DNA of 64,000 bases. It comes from Bidens hawaiensis (lineage: Eukaryota > Streptophyta > Magnoliopsida > Asterales > Asteraceae). The stretch lies in contig JAIQDT010000191.1 of NCBI GenBank assembly GCA_021521415.1, forward strand, positions 1,054,001 to 1,118,000, given 5' to 3'. Made by a program: the position numbers and the translations under genes. Below, one piece after another: positions 59,607-64,000 of the stretch; position 1 is the stretch's first letter, and every line of letters begins with the position of its first letter. The notes beneath the pieces were generated by a model. It was not told the origin of the DNA, searched no databases, and was given only the letters and a program-made list of their open reading frames with translations.

Positions 59607-59809
59607 CTCTCTTAAGCCCATGGACCTAAGGCTTATCATCATCCCTTATTCCATATTTCATTAACCAAGCCACACTCTTTTATTTTATCTAACTTAATTA
59701 AATATTAACACACCTTCAAACAAACACAATCCTTTTTATTTATTATTATCAAAAGTAGGATATATAATGGTGGATAGTCCCCATAATTACAATAATTCAT
59801 AACAAATAT

Positions 59810-59944
59810 CACCTTTATTATATGTATATTTATATCTAAATATGTATGCAATTATATATATATACACAATTATATATATATATATATATATAATAGATTA
59901 ATTAAAAATTAAAGGTTCAAAAAAAATAATCGAGGTTTAGGTTA
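59810..59944. other. TA-rich spacer
   Basis: (TA)n runs at ~59850-59893. Short interval between the copia duplication and the next LTR. Confidence 0.6.
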
Positions 59945-60932
59945 TGTCACACCCCGACTTAGGGCCTAGACGTGTGACCCATAGTTGATACATGTTTTGT
60001 AAATATATCAGAGTTGCGGTTATTTAGCGGAAGTCTTTTAATATATTTTGAATTATTAATTTATTTGTAAACCTTTATTTATAATAATACAATATTTGAT
60101 TTATTTGGAAAACTTCTCGGATAATAAATACCTGAGTGTTATATTTATAAATCTTTGTTTAAATATTGCTTGCAATATTTTAATAATTAAAAACTGAGTC
60201 ATCTCTACCTAGCGAACATCTAGCTTCATGGATGGCTATAATTCCTTGCTACCTGTGCTAACTTTATTCCCTGAAATGTTGGAGAAAAATACGTTAGCGA
60301 TATGCTGGTGAATCGTTGACTCTAAAAACATTTAATAAATATTTCTTTGACAGACAAAATAGTTTTCTTGAACAATCTCAGCAGAAACGTCTCTTATTTA
60401 TGGGATATGTGCCACTGCCATACACACACAATTACGGTTTTCCGGGAACTGACGCCCATTGGAGAACTTTTATTATGATCTCTAGTTTGTGGTCACGTTG
60501 CCTTGATTGAAGGACTAGACAAATTATGTTTGGATCCAGACACATGTGTACTCAGTCTGAGTTGCTTTTATTTTCTATCTTGTAAATTAGGGATCGCGTA
60601 ATCCCTTAAATCTTTTTGTTAGAGACCACGTAATCTCATCAAATATTTGATTGACTTTGTTTAAGATAAACAACCTGTTTATCTTGACTGATTAAAAAGG
60701 TTTAACGTATTCACCTGTGATTGTCTATTCTAAATGATGTGGTGATCTCGTTTGAAAACCTTTATAAATGAATGATCGATTAAACTATATTATATAAATA
60801 TCCATATCGTCTCTTAATCCGGCTACAGACCTTTAGTCTAGTTTTGATAGCTTTAAACCTTTATTGATTATTTTCTTGAATAAAATATTTAGATCTGAAA
60901 TCTTTCTCTTTATTTTCCAATCATGTGCTATG

Positions 60933-61212
60933 TTTCTTCTTCAAGAAGAAATGTTATGATATGTTTCTTCTTCAAGAAGAAACGTCATTTGTCTATAACC
61001 TTGATATATAAAATCTAATGTTTCTTAATTATGAAGAAATACTGTTTTGATTATATCCCTCGTAGTTAAAAGCTTATATTTAATCATGAAGAAATAATAT
61101 TTTTAACTATATCCTCATGTATGTGAATGATTACGTTTCTTAACCATAAACTATATTTTAGCTATAACCTTTGTTTATATAATTTTATATTTCTTAGTCA
61201 TAAAGAAATCTT
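60933..61212. repeat. TTTCTTCTTCAAGAAGAAA hairpin array
   Basis: Two perfect 19-bp palindromes at 60933-60951 and 60964-60982, then four to five decayed versions (TTTCTTAATTATGAAGAAA at ~61020, AATCATGAAGAAAT at ~61081, TTTCTTAACCATAAAC, TTTCTTAGTCATAAAGAAA at ~61191) at ~55-60 bp spacing, alternating with ATATCC/TATAACCTT. Confidence 0.75.
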
Positions 61213-61545
61213 ATTTTAATTATTACCTTTTACTTTGATCAAGGTCTAGGCTATACCCCCAACTAGGGTCTAAGCCTTGAAATGTAATAAAATAATAACT
61301 TAGGCAGAACTCCTACCTTACATGGGTATTTGAAGGGTGGTCCATTGGACAACCCTGAAGTGATTTAAGACTGTTAATAATCATGCATACAATCTTTTAT
61401 TTTGTGGAATTATTTGACTACGCTTACTCATATAATTGCAGGTAGGAGGAGATAGAGAATAAAATTACGAGTATGTGGGCAAAAACGGTGAAGAAAACGG
61501 ACTTGGAACGAGAAAGTTTTGAAGAAAATAAGGTGGCCAAGGTGG

Positions 61546-61676
61546 AAGCCACCGTAGCTTACGGTACCCAGCGTAAGCTACGGTGGGGGCTGAAAGATTT
61601 TTCGGCAGACTTTGTCTGCCATGGCATATCTGAAAGCCACCGCAAGCTATGGTGGCCACCGTAGCTTACGGTGGGC
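61546..61676. repeat. CCGTAGCTTACGG palindrome cluster
   Basis: Four occurrences of AAGCCACCGTAGCTTACGG, its inverse CGTAAGCTACGGTGG, or decayed forms (CCACCGCAAGCTATGGTGG). Includes TCGGCAGACTTTGTCTGCCATGG, i.e. a further GGCAGAC...GTCTGCC hairpin. Confidence 0.8.
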
Positions 61677-62787
61677 TTGACGCTAAAACTTGTAACAACT
61701 TTTATAACTCGTTTTAGGGACGGCTTTTGGCATTCTTATCACTACTTTCAATCCAAGAGCGACCTAGAGGTGATTTTAGGGTTCTATAACATTATTGTGA
61801 GTGTGGTAATCATTAGAGACTCGATTTTGATTCATATGCATACTTTAATTGAAGGAACGATGAACTGAATTATGTGTGGCTAATTTCCTTTGTGTTATCT
61901 CCCAAATTGTAAGGTTTTCCTTTGAATGTTTGTTAATTGTTTATGTTATTTGTGGGATAGTAATTTGATCTTATGATTATATTACTATGGTGATTGTGAG
62001 TTTAATTAGTAATTGTTAGTATAGTTTAATTCGTGTTCTTAACCATCAATTCTTGGTGCCATAGGCAATTGAGATTCACTGGAAGGGAATTAGGGTTGGC
62101 TATATAAAACGGATTATTGGGTGACAACCTTGTATTATTTCAATCCAAGTACTTTGTCCCTTTTTATCACAATCAAACATTTACTCACGAACTATGTCTA
62201 TGTAGTTCATCCTAAAAGTAAAAATTAACATTATCAATCATAGAAACCTGAAATCTGGAAAGGGCATTCTTTTTATTGAATCAGTTACAACTCGTTATTT
62301 GTTTTAAGATCTTTTTGTTTCAACCAATCAACCAAATCTTTGAAGTTATTTTCCGCATTTAGTTTAATATAGTTTAATTACAAAGCTACTAAGTAACACA
62401 TTTTTCACAAACTCCCTGTGTTCGATACCCACTTACTGTTATCTAATTAGTTGTAATTGGTTTATTTTTGAGTGAGTCTTCGACCTCAAGTCAGTATTCG
62501 GAGTTAATATACCTAAGCTTGTTCGAGCAACACTTCTACTTTATATCGCGTGCAAGAACTTAAATCGTCAGAACTTCGGGGCTTGGCACGTATTACGAGG
62601 TTGAGCACACAAAACGATGCTTGACATGCAAAACGAGGTGCGTCGGGACTTGTCGGCACGTACTTCAAGTCAAGTATGTTTCCAGGGAATATAATTATCG
62701 GGTCAGTGACACGAAAACCAAGGTAGAGAGAGAAAAGATCTTAGAGAGAGAAAGCTATGATGTGAGGGAGAAGTGTCCATGACCCCT

Positions 62788-62861
62788 CTATTTATAGCTG
62801 AACTTGGGTCCCATCGCGATACGCGGTGGAACCTCTTCCTTGGTCGTCGCGTATCGCGATG
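62788..62861 (-). promoter_or_regulatory. LTR core promoter with palindromes
   Basis: Minus sense: CATCGCGATACGCGACG (62845-62861 region), CCACCGCGTATCGCGATGG (62812-62829) and then CTATAAATAGAGG. The palindrome core CGCGATACGCG matches that upstream of the TATA box at 31473. Confidence 0.6.
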
Positions 62862-62956
62862 TCATGTAAAAGACGCGTGGCATGCTGACTCAGCCCTAGC
62901 GTCTGCCACGTGTCACCCGGATTCGACACGCGTCACTGAGTCATAACGGACCACCG

Positions 62957-64000
62957 TGTAACAGCTCGAACTTTTTAAATTATTATTTTTATTAAAAACC
63001 CAACCATTTTCGGTGTTCGGGAAACTTTTTACCACATCTATCGAATATATTAACTATTAATATATTATTATTTAATTCATTATACAATAATAACTTTCAA
63101 AGTATGGCAATATTAGCCTAAACTAAACTTCGTCTAACTTTAAGTTCCATCTTTAATTTCCAGGGACTAAAATACAAATATCATATACTAATATATTATA
63201 ACCCAGCTGATCCTATAACCCGTTTCCATATCCAACCCAAACCCGTTAACCCTAATCACAAACCTGGTTTCAATTATGATAACTTGGACCTCAATTCTCA
63301 TTGCGTATATGGAAATTCAATCTTTATACGTATTAATCCTTCCTAATTCAGCCTAACCGACATCACAGTTATGTTAATAAGAATCAATATGGATCTGCGA
63401 TTTTGTTTAAACTTGGCCGACATAACCCTAATTAGTTATACAATCAAACGATTATATAAACGCAATTAATCTTGCAGATTTAATCCTTATAACCTCGCCG
63501 ACAATACCCCTATAATTGATTATATTATCATAGCCATTTTAATTGTGTTCTGTACCCTCGTGAAGCCGGCCCTATTCTGTCCTTGTTAACCATCGTTTTC
63601 GTTTTAATCGAGGTAATCGATTACATGTTTGCCATCGTCGTCATATGTTTAACAAAAGCCCCAACGCTAATCAGGCTAACATTAACTGATTAAGCGAATT
63701 GTTAAATCTAGGGTTTGTAGTGTAACTGGATTCGTTGTCTGCTTGTTATATTTATTCATTGATGTTCTTAGTCAGATCATCACTCTAGCCCAGGTGGTTA
63801 GGGTATATCTCATTGATGTTCAGACAGGCTGGGGGGCGGGTTCGAGTCTCTCCCAGCCCGTTTTTGCATTATTTTTGGTATTTTGATCAAATCTAATGAT
63901 TTAAAACCTTAGTAAATGATAAATAATTTATATTTTATTAAAACCGACATATTAACTCGTAATTTTCCGAATCTCGGTTATAACTATATATATATATATA
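62957..64000 (+). mobile_element. Gypsy LTR start, runs off the window
   Basis: TGTAACAGCTCGAACTTTTTAAAT; homologous through to the right edge with 3856-4810 plus 18966-19080. Inserted into the LTR 59945-62956. The window ends before any splice-like signals or the LTR end. Confidence 0.65.
63787..63860 (+). repeat. tRNA-like pol III boxes inside LTR
   Basis: AGGTGGTTAGGGTATATCTC (A-box-like) and GGTTCGAGTCTCTCCCAGCC (B box) 40 bp apart, with GGCTGGG/CCCAGCC pairing as a T-arm. Corresponds to 4686-4760 in the other copy, where the B box is also intact but the A box has decayed. Confidence 0.5.

Larger units (their letters stand above)
57594..59758 (-). mobile_element. Gypsy LTR inside copia LTR
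   Basis: Starts TGTAAGGCCCCGGTCCCGG, inverse of the LTR end at 35901. Collinear with 33868-35901. Minus sense: TATAAATA at 59598-59605, palindrome array, GC hairpins, AGCCGTGCATGGCT, decayed donor ATGTGAATTTC (~58378, GTGAGT changed to GTGAAT), acceptor ACACAG| ending 57843 (249 nt from LTR end). The right boundary lacks TG...CA and a duplication, so that end is probably trimmed. Confidence 0.75.
49087..59804 (-). mobile_element. Ty1/copia retrotransposon, degenerate, with three insertions
   Basis: Perfect 5-bp duplication AATAT at 49082-49086 and 59805-59809. Short LTRs (~200 bp): 49087-49286 and 57438-57593 plus ~59759-59804. Minus-strand order gag-IN-RT-RNase H is diagnostic of copia. PPT at 49287-49297. 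Insertions: hAT-like element 49618-50438 in RNase H, solo LTR 55132-56948 in the leader, gypsy LTR 57594-59758 within the 5' LTR. Net element about 6.5 kb. All coding blocks are broken. Confidence 0.9.
59945..62956 (-). mobile_element. Gypsy LTR (minus), interrupted
   Basis: TGTCACACCCCGACTTAGGG at 59945 is an LTR end in minus sense. Minus-sense CTATAAATAGAGG at 62788-62797 is its TATA box, so U3 extends right and is cut by the LTR starting at 62957. Minus-sense acceptor ATTTCAG| at ~60262, preceded by TTCACCAGC and CTAAC. Short open frames (60316-60510, 61473-61664, 61671-61868) lack motifs. At ~3 kb or more this would be one of the longest LTRs here; an unseen insertion inside is possible. 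Confidence 0.55.

Noticed and set aside
63787..63860. Functional tRNA gene at the right edge
   Set aside because: A- and B-box-like words and a T-arm-like pairing, but no cloverleaf; its homologue at 4686 lies at the same LTR position, so it is part of the repeat.

Overview
This is a plant nuclear genome window, almost certainly a eudicot and probably Asteraceae. The family guess rests on the style of the LTRs and of the reverse-transcriptase pseudogene, not on any diagnostic gene. It is intergenic heterochromatin-like DNA: nested LTR retrotransposons, MITEs, a Helitron and TIR elements surround one recognisable host gene, a group IId WRKY transcription-factor gene. No bacterial, organellar, rRNA or complete tRNA gene was seen.

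Layout. 1-2479: gag and protease relics plus leader of a minus-strand Ty3/gypsy element whose 5' LTR starts at 2480. 3856-20313: a plus-strand LTR (its related copy begins at 62957) split by a two-level nest. A 2.4-kb non-autonomous LTR element (4811-18960, 5-bp duplication ATTAA) is itself split by a Ty3/gypsy element (6732-18496, duplication ATTAC). That inner element has two 3018-bp LTRs differing at about seven positions, yet its gag-pol is riddled with breaks. 21437-23341: 5'-truncated non-LTR-type reverse transcriptase pseudogene. 23741-27796: WRKY gene, three coding exons, with intronic MITEs, a variant WRKYGRN core and a broken N-terminus. 27797-31058: MITEs and a PIF/Harbinger-like element. 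31059-33424: solo LTR. 33443-37268: TIR element with a perfect 9-bp duplication, stuffed with LTR DNA. 38185-39874: second TIR element with a nested fold-back relative. 40490-48769: LTR pieces, a leader and an inserted minus-strand Helitron (41071-45617). 49087-59804: degenerate Ty1/copia element (duplication AATAT) carrying a hAT-like element in its RNase H gene, a solo LTR in its leader and a gypsy LTR inside its own 5' LTR. 59945-64000: another LTR, broken by the start of a further LTR at 62957.

The most interesting pattern is shared by otherwise diverged gypsy LTRs on both strands. Each contains what looks like a complete intron: donor close to GGTGAGT, a CTCAC(Y/C)AAC...(T/C)TGAC branch-point-like block, and a CAG acceptor. 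The acceptor lies 222-264 nt before the LTR end. A second pattern is that these LTRs carry short palindromes multiplied into arrays. Two copies of one LTR family hold completely different palindromes in the same collinear slot, next to GC-rich hairpins.

Limits: all comparisons were made by eye. Boundaries backed by target-site duplications are firm; LTR boundaries without them are approximate.
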